Position numbers and translations under genes: made by a program
The notes under the pieces: model-generated
Database searches by the model: none
What the model saw: the letters and a program-made list of their open reading frames with translations, nothing else
Told to the model about the DNA's origin: nothing
Shown: in pieces, positions 34,734-42,426 of the stretch
How the letters are laid out: each line of letters starts with the position of its first letter
How positions within the stretch are numbered: the stretch's first letter is position 1
Assembly: GCF_030499515.1 (NCBI RefSeq)
Contig: NZ_JASTWJ010000001.1
Coordinates: 8,846,001 to 8,910,000, forward strand
Length of the DNA stretch: 64,000 nt
Direction of reading: 5' to 3'
Source: Streptomyces sp. DT2A-34
Lineage (GTDB): Bacteria; Actinomycetota; Actinomycetes; Streptomycetales; Streptomycetaceae

Positions 34734-35579
34734 ATGCCCGAGTACCGCCGCATCCTCCTTGACGGCGCCGCCGTCCAGGTCACCGTCGAGGGTGACGAAC
34801 TCGTCGCCGGAGACGGCCGCCGCGTGAAGACCGAGGAGGCGGACCACCTGCCCCCGGTCGTGCCCTCCAAGGTGATCGCGGTGCACCTCAACCACCGCAG
34901 TCGCGTGGACGAGTTCCAGATCCGGCTCACCCCGACGCCCACCTACTTCCACAAGCCGACCTCCTCCCTCAACTCCCACAAGGGCGCCATCGTCCGCCCC
35001 GAGGGCTGCAAGTGGCTCAACTACGAGGGCGAGGTCGCCATCGTCATCGGGAAGACCGCACGGAACATCTCGCAGGCCGAGGCGGGGGAGTACATCGCGG
35101 GCTACACCGTCGCCAACGACTACGGCCTGCACGACTTCCGCGACACCGACGCCGGTTCGATGCTCCGCGTCAAGGGCTCCGACACGCTGTGCCCGCTCGG
35201 CCCCGGCCTGGTCACCGACTGGGACTTCCACGGCAAGTACCTGCGGACGTACGTCAACGGCGAGGTGGTACAGGACGGTTCGACGGACGAGATGGAGTGG
35301 GACATGCACTACCTCGTCGCCGACATCGCCCGCACGATCACCCTCTACCCGGGCGATGTGCTGCTCTCCGGCACGCCCGCCAACTCCCGGCCCGTCCGGC
35401 CCGGCGACGTCGTCGAGGTCGAGGTCGAGGGCCTCGGACGGTTGACGAACCACATCGTCACCGGGCCGACCCCGATCCGTACCGATGTCGGCGCCCAGCC
35501 CACGGAGTCCGAGGAGGTTCTGTCCACCGCGCTCGGCGGCGACTGGGAGTTCCGTGGTATCCGCCCGCCCAAGCGCTGA
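34734..35579 (+). CDS. Fumarylacetoacetate hydrolase family protein (HpaG-like isomerase/decarboxylase)
   Basis: The 281-residue protein has the FAH core: FHKPTSSLNSHKGAIVRPEG, YEGEVAIVIGKTARNIS, VANDYGLHDFRDTDAGSML and LSGTPANSRPVRPGD. The acidic residues in EGE and ND-D build the metal site. In the hpa pathway the homologue isomerises and decarboxylates the ring-cleavage product. ATG 34734 with AGGAG 8 nt upstream. It closes the operon before the terminator at 35596. Confidence 0.9.
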   Translation: MPEYRRILLDGAAVQVTVEGDELVAGDGRRVKTEEADHLPPVVPSKVIAVHLNHRSRVDEFQIRLTPTPTYFHKPTSSLNSHKGAIVRPEGCKWLNYEGEVAIVIGKTARNISQAEAGEYIAGYTVANDYGLHDFRDTDAGSMLRVKGSDTLCPLGPGLVTDWDFHGKYLRTYVNGEVVQDGSTDEMEWDMHYLVADIARTITLYPGDVLLSGTPANSRPVRPGDVVEVEVEGLGRLTNHIVTGPTPIRTDVGAQPTESEEVLSTALGGDWEFRGIRPPKR

Positions 35580-35595
35580 TGCCGTTCACGAGACG

Positions 35596-35638
35596 GCGCC
35601 GCACCGGGCCTGACGGAGAAGGCCGCCCGGTGCGGCGC
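35596..35638 (+). terminator. Perfect 14-bp hairpin after the ring-cleavage operon
   Basis: GCGCCGCACCGGGC (35596-35609) pairs fully with GCCCGGTGCGGCGC (35625-35638) across a 15-nt loop. It lies 17 bp after the FAH-type stop and before the TetR gene. No long T-run follows, which is usual in actinobacteria. Confidence 0.82.
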
Positions 35639-35721
35639 TGCCCGCGACTCGCCTCCGGCCGGTCTGCCAACCCGCTCCGGCGTACGCCAGGGCACGGAAG
35701 CGGCCGGGTAGGGTCGCGCCT

Positions 35722-36348
35722 ATGACCGAATCCGCCGAGGCTCCTGACGGCCGCAAGCCGCGCCGGCGTATGAACTACGGGTCGGGCCGGGAGGCCCTGC
35801 TCAACGCCGCCGTACGGGTCGTGGCGCAGGGCGGACTGCGCAAGCTCACGTACCGGGCGGTCGCGCAGGAGGCGGGGACCACACACGGTCTTGTCGTCCA
35901 CCACTTCGGCTCCCGTGACGCGCTGATCGAGGAGGCACTCGCGCACGCGATCCGCACCTCGCTGAACACCAGCGCTCTGGAACCCGGCACCGGCAAGGTC
36001 GCGGACTTCTCGGCGGGAGTGTCCGACATGGTCACCGCCGATCCGGACATACAGGCCTTCCAGTACGAGCTGCTGCTGGAGTCCAGGCGTCGCCCCGAAC
36101 TGCTGCCGCACCTGCGCGCGCTGTACGACGAGTACTTCGACGCCAGCGGGCGCGAGCTGACCCGCATGCTGCCCGGCGGTGCCGGCCGCCCGCTGACCCG
36201 GCTCGTCTTCGCCGCCCTGGACGGTCTCGTGCTGCACCAGCTGGTTTTCGGTGAGCCCGAGACCACCGACGCCGCCATCGAGGAGCTCCGCGCCCTGCTC
36301 CGACTGCTGGCCGATGCAGGGCGCGGCGCCCCGGAAAGCGGCGCCTGA
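35722..36348 (+). CDS. TetR-family transcriptional regulator
   Basis: This 208-residue protein has the TetR DNA-binding fold: LLNAAVRVVAQGGLRKLTYR, AVAQEAGTTHGLVVHHFGSR and DALIEEALAHAI. The C-terminal ligand domain reads through LESRRRPELLPHLRALYDEY. It sits between the catabolic operon and the permease, and I see no palindrome just before it. It could control either neighbour; the six-site palindrome could belong to it or to MarR. Confidence 0.9.
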   Translation: MTESAEAPDGRKPRRRMNYGSGREALLNAAVRVVAQGGLRKLTYRAVAQEAGTTHGLVVHHFGSRDALIEEALAHAIRTSLNTSALEPGTGKVADFSAGVSDMVTADPDIQAFQYELLLESRRRPELLPHLRALYDEYFDASGRELTRMLPGGAGRPLTRLVFAALDGLVLHQLVFGEPETTDAAIEELRALLRLLADAGRGAPESGA

Positions 36349-36366
36349 CCCGCTGACCTGCGCATT

Positions 36367-36401
36367 CCGAGGCCCTGGACGTCCGCAGTCCTGGGCCTCG
36401 G
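36367..36401 (+). terminator. Hairpin after the TetR gene
   Basis: CCGAGGCCC (36367-36375) and GGGCCTCGG (36393-36401) pair perfectly, with GAC/GTC extending the stem inside. It lies 19 bp after the TetR stop. Confidence 0.72.
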
Positions 36402-36468
36402 CCATTTCGCGCCGGTTACGGCCCCGTAAGGAAGAGGGAGGCGTCTGGGAATCTCCGCGCAACCCCTT

Positions 36469-36520
36469 GTCAAACGGATAGTTCCACCCCACTATGAGGC
36501 AACTCGTTTGACCTGAAACG
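36469..36520. promoter_or_regulatory. Promoter of the APC permease with palindromic site E and long-range inverted repeat
   Basis: CGTTTGACCTGAAACG (36505-36520) is a variant of the 6-4-6 palindrome. Its CGTTTGAC is also the exact inverse of GTCAAACG at 36469-36476, and ATAGT/ACTAT (36478-36482, 36491-36495) is nested between. Two protein dimers with looping, or a pair of half sites, would explain the layout. Confidence 0.6.
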
Positions 36521-36551
36521 ATTTCCTCTTCCTCCCTGGCAGGTGATCCGA

Positions 36552-38009
36552 GTGGACAGTCAGACGGCGGTCGTGAACGAGACCGCGCCCGACGCCTCCA
36601 CCGCAGGCAAGCTCAAGCCCAACTCGCTCGGCGTTCTGGGCATCCTCTTCTTCGTCCTCTCCGCGCAGGCGCCGCTCACCGGGATCGCGGGCGCTGTGCC
36701 CATCGCCGTGGCCATCGGCAACGGCGCCGGTGCTCCCGCCGCCTATCTGGCGGCCGGTCTGATCATCCTGCTGTTCTCGGTCGGCTTCGTGGCCATGGGC
36801 CGGCACGTCGTGGACGCCGGCGCCTTCTACACGTACATCGGCAAGGGCCTCGGTAGGTACCTCGGGACGGGCAGCGCAGGGATCGCGCTGTTCGCCTACT
36901 GTGCGATCCAGGCCGCCATGTACGGCCTGTACGGCGCGACCGTGAGCGGTCTGCTGGAGCACTACACGGGTGCGGACGTGCCCTGGTGGGTGTGTGCCGT
37001 GGTCACCATGGCGATCGTCCAGGTGCTGGGCGCCTTGGGCATCGAGATGGGCGCGAAGGTGCTGGCGGTCTTCGTGCTGGCGGAGTTCAGCATCCTGGCG
37101 GCCTTCGCGCTGGTCACCCTCGTCAAGGGTGGTGGGCCCGAGGGGCTCGGTGTCACTCAGTCGTTCTCGCCGGGTGCGGCCCTGGACGGAGCGCCGGGTG
37201 TGGCGCTGATGTTCGCCGTGGCGTCGATGATCGGCTTCGAGGCCACCGCGATCTACGGCGAGGAGGCGCGCGAACCGCGCAAAACAGTCCCGCGGGCCAC
37301 GTATCTGGCTGTTGCCCTCGTCACCGGCTTCTTCGCGTTCGCCTCCTGGATGCTGATCTCCTCGTACGGTGCCTCGAAGGCCACCGACGCCGCGGGCAAG
37401 GCTCTGGAGGGCGGAGACTCGACGGCCTTCGTCTTCGCGCCGATCGCCGACCTGTTCGGCACCTGGGTCAACGACGTCCTGCCCGTCCTGCTGGCCACCT
37501 CCCTGTTCGCCGGCATCCTCGCCTTCCACAACTCCGCCAACCGCTACCTGTTCTCGCTCAGCCGTGACGGACTGTTGCCCCGTCGGCTGTCGACGATCAA
37601 CCGTCGCCACTCGCCCGCCGTGGCCGGATGGGTCCAGACGTCCATCGCGATTGTGCTGGTCGTCCCGTTCGCGCTGGCCGGCAAGGATCCGGTCCTCGCC
37701 CTGTTCTCCTGGGGCAGTGGAGTGGCCGTCCTGGGGATCATGCTGCTGTACCTGCTCACCTCGCTCTCCGTGGTCGCCTTCTTCCGCCGTGAGCGGCTGG
37801 ACGCCCGGCCGTGGAACACGCTGATCGCCCCGGCCCTGGGCGCGCTCGGCATGGCGGGTGCGATCTGGCTGATCGTGGAGAACTTCACCACGCTCATCGG
37901 TGGTGAGCAGAGCACCGCCATCTGGCTGGAGCTGACTGTGCCGGCGGTTCTGGTCGCGGGAGTGGTGACGGAACGGCTGACCCGCGGCAGGGTGGCGGCC
38001 GACGGCTGA
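36552..38009 (+). CDS. APC-superfamily amino acid/amine permease
   Basis: The 485-residue protein has about 12 hydrophobic segments. The N-terminus contains LGVLGILFFVLSAQAPLTGI, typical of the amino acid/choline/polyamine branch, and MIGFEATAIYGEEAREPRKT lies near residue 225-245, the APC loop. I choose GTG 36552 because AGGTGA (36541-36546) is 5-6 nt away; GTG 36543 is possible and adds 3 residues. The palindrome upstream and the gene order suggest it imports the amine or amino acid degraded by the surrounding genes. Confidence 0.9.
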   Translation: MDSQTAVVNETAPDASTAGKLKPNSLGVLGILFFVLSAQAPLTGIAGAVPIAVAIGNGAGAPAAYLAAGLIILLFSVGFVAMGRHVVDAGAFYTYIGKGLGRYLGTGSAGIALFAYCAIQAAMYGLYGATVSGLLEHYTGADVPWWVCAVVTMAIVQVLGALGIEMGAKVLAVFVLAEFSILAAFALVTLVKGGGPEGLGVTQSFSPGAALDGAPGVALMFAVASMIGFEATAIYGEEAREPRKTVPRATYLAVALVTGFFAFASWMLISSYGASKATDAAGKALEGGDSTAFVFAPIADLFGTWVNDVLPVLLATSLFAGILAFHNSANRYLFSLSRDGLLPRRLSTINRRHSPAVAGWVQTSIAIVLVVPFALAGKDPVLALFSWGSGVAVLGIMLLYLLTSLSVVAFFRRERLDARPWNTLIAPALGALGMAGAIWLIVENFTTLIGGEQSTAIWLELTVPAVLVAGVVTERLTRGRVAADG

Positions 38010-38043
38010 CGCGGAAGGCGGGCGTGGCTGTCAGTCGACCGAG

Positions 38044-38117
38044 CCCGCCACTTGGTCCAGGCGTTCAGTCGGCCGCGCCCGCCACTTGGTCGAGGAACGC
38101 GTCGACCAAGTGGCGGG
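38044..38117. terminator. 16-bp perfect hairpin in the end of the amidotransferase gene, with tandem repeat
   Basis: CCCGCCACTTGGTCGA (38078-38093) pairs perfectly with TCGACCAAGTGGCGGG (38102-38117) over an 8-nt loop. It spans the last 18 codons of the amidotransferase and lies between converging genes, so it can stop both transcripts. CCCGCCACTTGGTC also occurs at 38044-38057: the last codons and stop are duplicated with a 34-bp period. Confidence 0.65.
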
Positions 38118-38775
38118 CGTTCGCCCGGGCCGTCGGCTCGAACTCCCGGCTCCTGGCGAGCAGTTCGCCGGGATCCGCACCATGTCGCACACATTGCTCC
38201 GCGCCGCCGAGGTCGAGCCAGCCACGCACTATCCCCGTGGTGACCTCCGGGTGGAACTGCACCCCCAGGCTGCGGCCGACCCGGAACGCCTGCACGCTCA
38301 CGGCGTTGCGGGCCACCTCCACGGCTCCGGGCGGCGGGACACAGCGGTCGTAGTGCCACTGGAACCAGGGGCCGGTCCCCACCAGGGAGGGATCGTCCGT
38401 GTCGACCTCGACCCAGCCGATCTCGGGGCGCGGCGACACCTCGACCGAACCCCCGAGCGCCGTGGTCAGTGCCTGGGCGCCGAAGCAGACGCCGAGGACC
38501 GGGATGCCGAGGTGGTGGGCCTTGCGCAGTAGTGCCAGCTCACCGCCGATCCAGCTGCCGACGGCTGTCTCGTCGTACACCGACCACGGGGCGCCGAGTG
38601 ACACGACCAGGTCCCAGCCGTCGGCGTCGGGGAAGTCGAAGGTCACGTCCGGAGCCTGGTGGCGGTGCTCAGGTACGACGGTCAGGACGGTGAGGTCGTA
38701 TCCGCGTTCCATGAGCCTGGCCCCGACCAGCCCGGGTTCCGTCACATGGTCGTGCTGAATGACGAGTGCGCGCAC
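38065..38775 (-). CDS. Class I glutamine amidotransferase-like protein
   Basis: The 236-residue protein has the GATase1 nucleophile in VLGVCFGAQAL (Cys97) and the catalytic His175 and Glu177 in GVQFHPEV. It lacks a synthase domain, so it is a free-standing amidase. Similar proteins accompany glutamine-synthetase-like ligases in amine degradation (the AtdA2/TdnT type), where they may hydrolyse gamma-glutamyl amides. GTG 38775 follows AGGGAG. It diverges from the PuuC-like gene across a 117-bp space holding palindrome C. Confidence 0.85.
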   Translation of the reverse strand: MRALVIQHDHVTEPGLVGARLMERGYDLTVLTVVPEHRHQAPDVTFDFPDADGWDLVVSLGAPWSVYDETAVGSWIGGELALLRKAHHLGIPVLGVCFGAQALTTALGGSVEVSPRPEIGWVEVDTDDPSLVGTGPWFQWHYDRCVPPPGAVEVARNAVSVQAFRVGRSLGVQFHPEVTTGIVRGWLDLGGAEQCVRHGADPGELLARSREFEPTARANARHLVDAFLDQVAGAAD

Positions 38776-38856
38776 GGTGTTGCTCCCTTCCCTGGAGTCC
38801 GCGGACCTGCCGGATCAATTCAATGAGCGCTTGCGAGAGCTCCACGCACAGCATAT

Positions 38857-38872
38857 CGTTTGGGATCAAATA
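38857..38872. promoter_or_regulatory. CGTTTG-N4-CAAACG palindrome, site C
   Basis: CGTTTGGGATCAAATA lies just upstream of the PuuC-like gene and its GGAGG (38881). It also serves as the only such site in the divergent space before the amidotransferase. Confidence 0.62.
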
Positions 38873-38892
38873 ATTATCCTGGAGGTCCCCGC

Positions 38893-40383
38893 ATGCTGGA
38901 CGTCACCCACGAGGAGTGGCAGCGCCGCGCTGAGTCCCTGGACCTGTCCGGCGCCCATCACATCGACGGCGCCGACGAGGGCGGCGGAGGGGCGGCCTTC
39001 GCCGCCGTCTCGCCCCGTGACGGCCAGGTGCTGACCCGGGTCGCCGACGGGGGCGCCGCCGAGGTGGACGCGGCCGTCGCCGCCGCCCGTCGTGCCTTCG
39101 ACACCGGCCCGTGGCCGCGCCTGGCGCCGGCCGAGCGGGGCCGGGCGCTGTTGCGGATGGCCGATGTGCTCCAGGAGCGACGCGAGGAACTGGCGCTCAC
39201 CGTCAGCCTGGAGATGGGCAAGCCCATCACCGACGCGTACGGGATCGAACTGCGTGCCCTCGTCAACACCTTCCGCTGGTACGGGCAGTTGGCGGACAAG
39301 CTGACCGACGAGTCCCCGCACACCGCTCCTGACGCCCTCGCCCTGGTCACCCGGGAGCCGGCCGGGGTGGTCGGAGCGGTCGTGCCCTGGAACTTCCCGC
39401 TGACGTTGGCCGGTTGGAAGGTCGCTCCGGCGCTGGCCGCAGGCTGCACGGTCGTACTGAAGCCGTCGGAGAACTCGCCCCTGTCCGCGCTGCTCCTTGC
39501 GCGGATCGCGACGGAGGCCGGACTCCCGGCGGGCGTGCTCAACGTGGTCAACGGCAACGGGCCGGTGGCGGGGCGGGCGTTGGGCCTCCATCCCGATGTC
39601 GACGTCCTCGCCTTCACCGGTTCCACCGCCGTCGGCCGTCACTTCCTGCACTACGCGGCCGACTCCAACCTCAAGCGCGTCTGGCTTGAGCTGGGCGGCA
39701 AGTCGCCCAACATCATCCTCCCGGACGCCCCCGACCTGGAGAAGGCCGCCGCCACCGCCGCCTGGGGCATCTTCTTCAACCAGGGCGAGATGTGCACCGC
39801 ACCTTCCCGGCTGCTGGTGCACTCCTCCATCGCCGAACGCGTCACCGAGGCGATCGTCCGGCGCGCCTGCGAGCTGCGCATCGGCGACCCGCTCGACCCC
39901 GCCACCGAGATGGGCGCCCTGGTCGGCGAGGACCACCTGGGGCGCGTACAGGACCACATCGGTACGGGCCTGGCCGAGGGCGCCCGCCTGCTCACGGGCG
40001 GCTCGCGCACCCTCGCCGACACCGGGGGCAGCTTCCTGGAGCCGACCGTGTTCGACCACGTCGACCCCGGTATGCGGCTGGCCCGGGAGGAGATCTTCGG
40101 GCCCGTCCTGTCCGTCCTCGCCTTCGACGACCTGGAGGAGGCGGTACGGCTCGCCAACGCCACCGAGTACGGCCTCGCCGCCGGGCTGTGGACCTCCGAC
40201 CTGTCCACCGCCCACCAGGTCTCGCGCGCCCTGAGGGCCGGGACGGTCTGGGTCAACTGCTACGAGGAGGGCGACCTGACCGTCCCCTTCGGCGGCATGA
40301 AGCAGTCGGGCAACGGACGTGACAAGTCCGCCCACGCCCTGGAAAAGTACACCGAGCTCAAGACCACCTGGATCCAGCTGTGA
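38893..40383 (+). CDS. Aldehyde dehydrogenase (gamma-glutamyl-aminobutyraldehyde type, PuuC-like)
   Basis: The 496-residue ALDH has PWNFPLTLAGWKVAPALAAG, FTGSTAVGRHF, WLELGGKSPNI with the general base and NQGEMCTAPSR with Cys301. The end PFGGMKQSGNGRDKSAHALE, followed by KYTELKTTWI, is characteristic of the PuuC/betaine-aldehyde-like branch. It overlaps the next gene (GTGA), a PuuD-like peptidase. This order matches the gamma-glutamylated amine route in which the aldehyde is oxidised before deglutamylation. Start ATG 38893 after GGAGGTC. Confidence 0.9.
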   Translation: MLDVTHEEWQRRAESLDLSGAHHIDGADEGGGGAAFAAVSPRDGQVLTRVADGGAAEVDAAVAAARRAFDTGPWPRLAPAERGRALLRMADVLQERREELALTVSLEMGKPITDAYGIELRALVNTFRWYGQLADKLTDESPHTAPDALALVTREPAGVVGAVVPWNFPLTLAGWKVAPALAAGCTVVLKPSENSPLSALLLARIATEAGLPAGVLNVVNGNGPVAGRALGLHPDVDVLAFTGSTAVGRHFLHYAADSNLKRVWLELGGKSPNIILPDAPDLEKAAATAAWGIFFNQGEMCTAPSRLLVHSSIAERVTEAIVRRACELRIGDPLDPATEMGALVGEDHLGRVQDHIGTGLAEGARLLTGGSRTLADTGGSFLEPTVFDHVDPGMRLAREEIFGPVLSVLAFDDLEEAVRLANATEYGLAAGLWTSDLSTAHQVSRALRAGTVWVNCYEEGDLTVPFGGMKQSGNGRDKSAHALEKYTELKTTWIQL

Positions 40384-41093
40384 CCCGCACGCCTGTGCGC
40401 CCCTTGATCGCCATCCCCGCCCGCTTCTCCGCGACGACTTCCGCGCTGCGGTACGCCGCCGAGGTCAACGCCCGTGCCCTCATCGAGGCCGTCTGGCGGG
40501 CCGGCGGCGAACCAGCGAGCATCCACCCCGCATCCGGAGATGTCGCGTCCCGCCTCGCCCGCTTCGACGGCATCCTGCTCCCCGGCGGCGGAGACCTTGC
40601 CCCGCACCGCTACGGCGCGGAAGGTGTTCATGCCAGTGTCTACGACGTCGACGAGCTCCAGGACGCATTCGACCTCGAAGTGGCGCACCAGGCACTCGAC
40701 TTGGGCCTGCCTCTGCTGGCGATCTGCCGCGGCCTCCAGGTCGTGAACGTCGCCCTCGGCGGCACCCTCGAACAGGACATGGGCGGCCCTCAGCGCGAAC
40801 ACCGGCACGTCGTGCACCCGGTGGTGATCCGTCGCGGCACTCTGCTGGAGCAGGCCACCGGCGCGGAGAAGGCGGAGGCATCCTGCTACCACCACCAACG
40901 GGTGGACCGCCCCGGTGTCGGATTCACGGTCAGCGCGCGTGCCGCCGACGGAACCGTGGAGGGGCTCGAACTCCCCGGCGTCCGCGGATGGTTCACCGCC
41001 GTCCAGTGGCACCCCGAGGACACCGCCCACGAAGACCCCGCCCAGCAGGGCCTCTTCGACGCTTTCGTACGAGCTGCCCGCGACAGACACTGA
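40380..41093 (+). CDS. Gamma-glutamyl-gamma-aminobutyrate hydrolase family peptidase (PuuD-like, C26)
   Basis: This 237-residue protein has the peptidase C26 features: LLPGGGDLAPHRYG, LLAICRGLQVVNVALGGTL with nucleophile Cys116, and VQWHPEDT with His211 and Glu213. It would cut the gamma-glutamyl bond and release glutamate. GTG 40380 overlaps the ALDH stop by 4 bp, so the two are co-translated. A tyrosyl-tRNA synthetase fragment follows at once. Confidence 0.9.
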   Translation: MTRTPVRPLIAIPARFSATTSALRYAAEVNARALIEAVWRAGGEPASIHPASGDVASRLARFDGILLPGGGDLAPHRYGAEGVHASVYDVDELQDAFDLEVAHQALDLGLPLLAICRGLQVVNVALGGTLEQDMGGPQREHRHVVHPVVIRRGTLLEQATGAEKAEASCYHHQRVDRPGVGFTVSARAADGTVEGLELPGVRGWFTAVQWHPEDTAHEDPAQQGLFDAFVRAARDRH

Positions 41094-41478
41094 CCCCGCC
41101 ATCGCAGCCGAGGAGCTGACGACGCTGGCGCACGGCGCGGACCAGACCGTCGCCGTGATCGCCGCGTCCAAGGCGCTGTTCGGCGAGGGTGAGCTGACCG
41201 GTCTCGACGAGGGGACGCTTGCCTCGGCACTCGCCGAGCTGCCGCACATCAAGGTCGGTGAGCCGGCCCCGGTCGTGGACCTGTTCGCCGAGGTCGGACT
41301 GGTGGCCAGCAAGTCGGCCGCGCGGCGCACGGTGAAGGAGGGCGGCGCGTACGTGAACAACGCGAAGGTCGTCGCCGATGATGCCGTCCCCGCCAAGGAG
41401 GACCTGCTGCACGGGCGCTGGCTGGTGCTGCGCCGCGGCAAGAAGAACCTGGCAGCGGTCGAGGTCACCGGCTCCTGA
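41094..41478 (+). pseudogene. tyrS: C-terminal fragment of tyrosyl-tRNA synthetase
   Basis: From about 41100 the frame reads AEELTTLAHGADQTVAVIAA, then SKALFGEGEL, then VVDLFAEVGLVASKSAARRT and VKEGGAYVNNAKVVADDAVP, then LLHGRWLVLRRGKKNLAAVE. This is the end of the bacterial TyrRS catalytic domain plus the S4 anticodon-binding domain, to the natural stop. The first two thirds, with the HIGH and KMSKS motifs, are absent. It begins at the puuD stop, so it looks like a recombination scar. A further 190 bp follow before MarR with nothing recognised. Confidence 0.85.
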
Positions 41479-41675
41479 ACGGCGTCGGGGACTGGAAACG
41501 GAGCGTCAGCCACCGGGCCGGTCCCCGGCCCTGCTCATCCAAGAACGCGGCCTCGTCGTCGAGATCTCAGACGGCAGCCGCACCACCTGGAACCTGCGGC
41601 GGGGAACGTCGGCCGATGTGTCGATGACCCCGCCCGAGTTGCCGGAATTCCTCGCGGCCTCTCCGTGATGGGCCC

Positions 41676-42248
41676 TCAGCCCTTCGCGCGCCGCCCGCTG
41701 CGGCGCTGTGTCGGCTCGGCACCGTCGAGGAGGGTCAGGCGACGCTCCTCACCATGCTCCTCGACCTGCCGCACGACCTGTCGCAGACCTTCCGCGACCG
41801 CCCGGCACTCCTCGTCACTGAGCCGTGAGGCGACGAACGCCTCCTCCTGGTTGAACTCCGGGAACAGCCGCTGCATCAGCGCCTCGCCCTCCTTGGTCAG
41901 GCTCAGCAGCACCAGCCTGCCGTCGGAAGGATGACCGGTCCTCTTGACCAGCCCCCGCCCTTCCAGCGTCCGCGACACCCCGGTGAGCGTCCCCTTGGAG
42001 ATCCCCGCCTCCTCCGCGATATGCCGGGTCTCCGACTCGCCCCAGACCCACACCACCCACAGCACAACGAACGCCGTCCAGGTCAGATCGGCGCCGCGCA
42101 GCACCGAGTTCTCCAAGTGCTGACGGACGGCCGACGCGGCGCGGTAGATGTTGGCGACCACGGCCATCTGCTTGCGATGGATCGGCGTCCCCCCGAGCTT
42201 CGCCGCTGCCAGCTTCTCCGCTTCGGTGATGGACCGGTGGCCGGGCAC
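41676..42248 (-). CDS. MarR-family transcriptional regulator
   Basis: The 190-residue protein has a MarR winged helix: LTWTAFVVLWVVWVWGESET, RHIAEEAGISKGTLTGVSRT and the wing GLVKRTGHPSDGRLVLLSLT. I choose GTG 42248 because AAGGAG lies 7 nt upstream; ATG 42254 in the same frame is too close to it. Palindrome D covers the region just upstream of the ribosome site, so it likely represses itself. It is the leading candidate to bind the six palindromes. Confidence 0.9.
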   Translation of the reverse strand: MPGHRSITEAEKLAAAKLGGTPIHRKQMAVVANIYRAASAVRQHLENSVLRGADLTWTAFVVLWVVWVWGESETRHIAEEAGISKGTLTGVSRTLEGRGLVKRTGHPSDGRLVLLSLTKEGEALMQRLFPEFNQEEAFVASRLSDEECRAVAEGLRQVVRQVEEHGEERRLTLLDGAEPTQRRSGRRAKG

Positions 42249-42265
42249 AGGCATGCTCCTTCGAT

Positions 42266-42281
42266 CGTTCGGAGCCAAATT
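42266..42281. promoter_or_regulatory. CGTTTG-N4-CAAACG palindrome, site D (MarR promoter)
   Basis: CGTTCGGAGCCAAATT shares GGAGCCAAA with the inverse of site A. It lies 18-33 bp upstream of the MarR start codon, where binding would block transcription. Confidence 0.62.
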
Positions 42282-42426
42282 GTACGAGAGCGAGAGAAGG
42301 CGGGGGATTCAGGGACCGGGGATTTATCTCTTGTGACGGGCGCTGGTGAGGCCGGATTCGAGGTGAGTCGTGGGTTGTCGGCCCGGGAATGGACCTCTGC
42401 GCGCCGAGGTCGCGCGCTCGGTCTTC

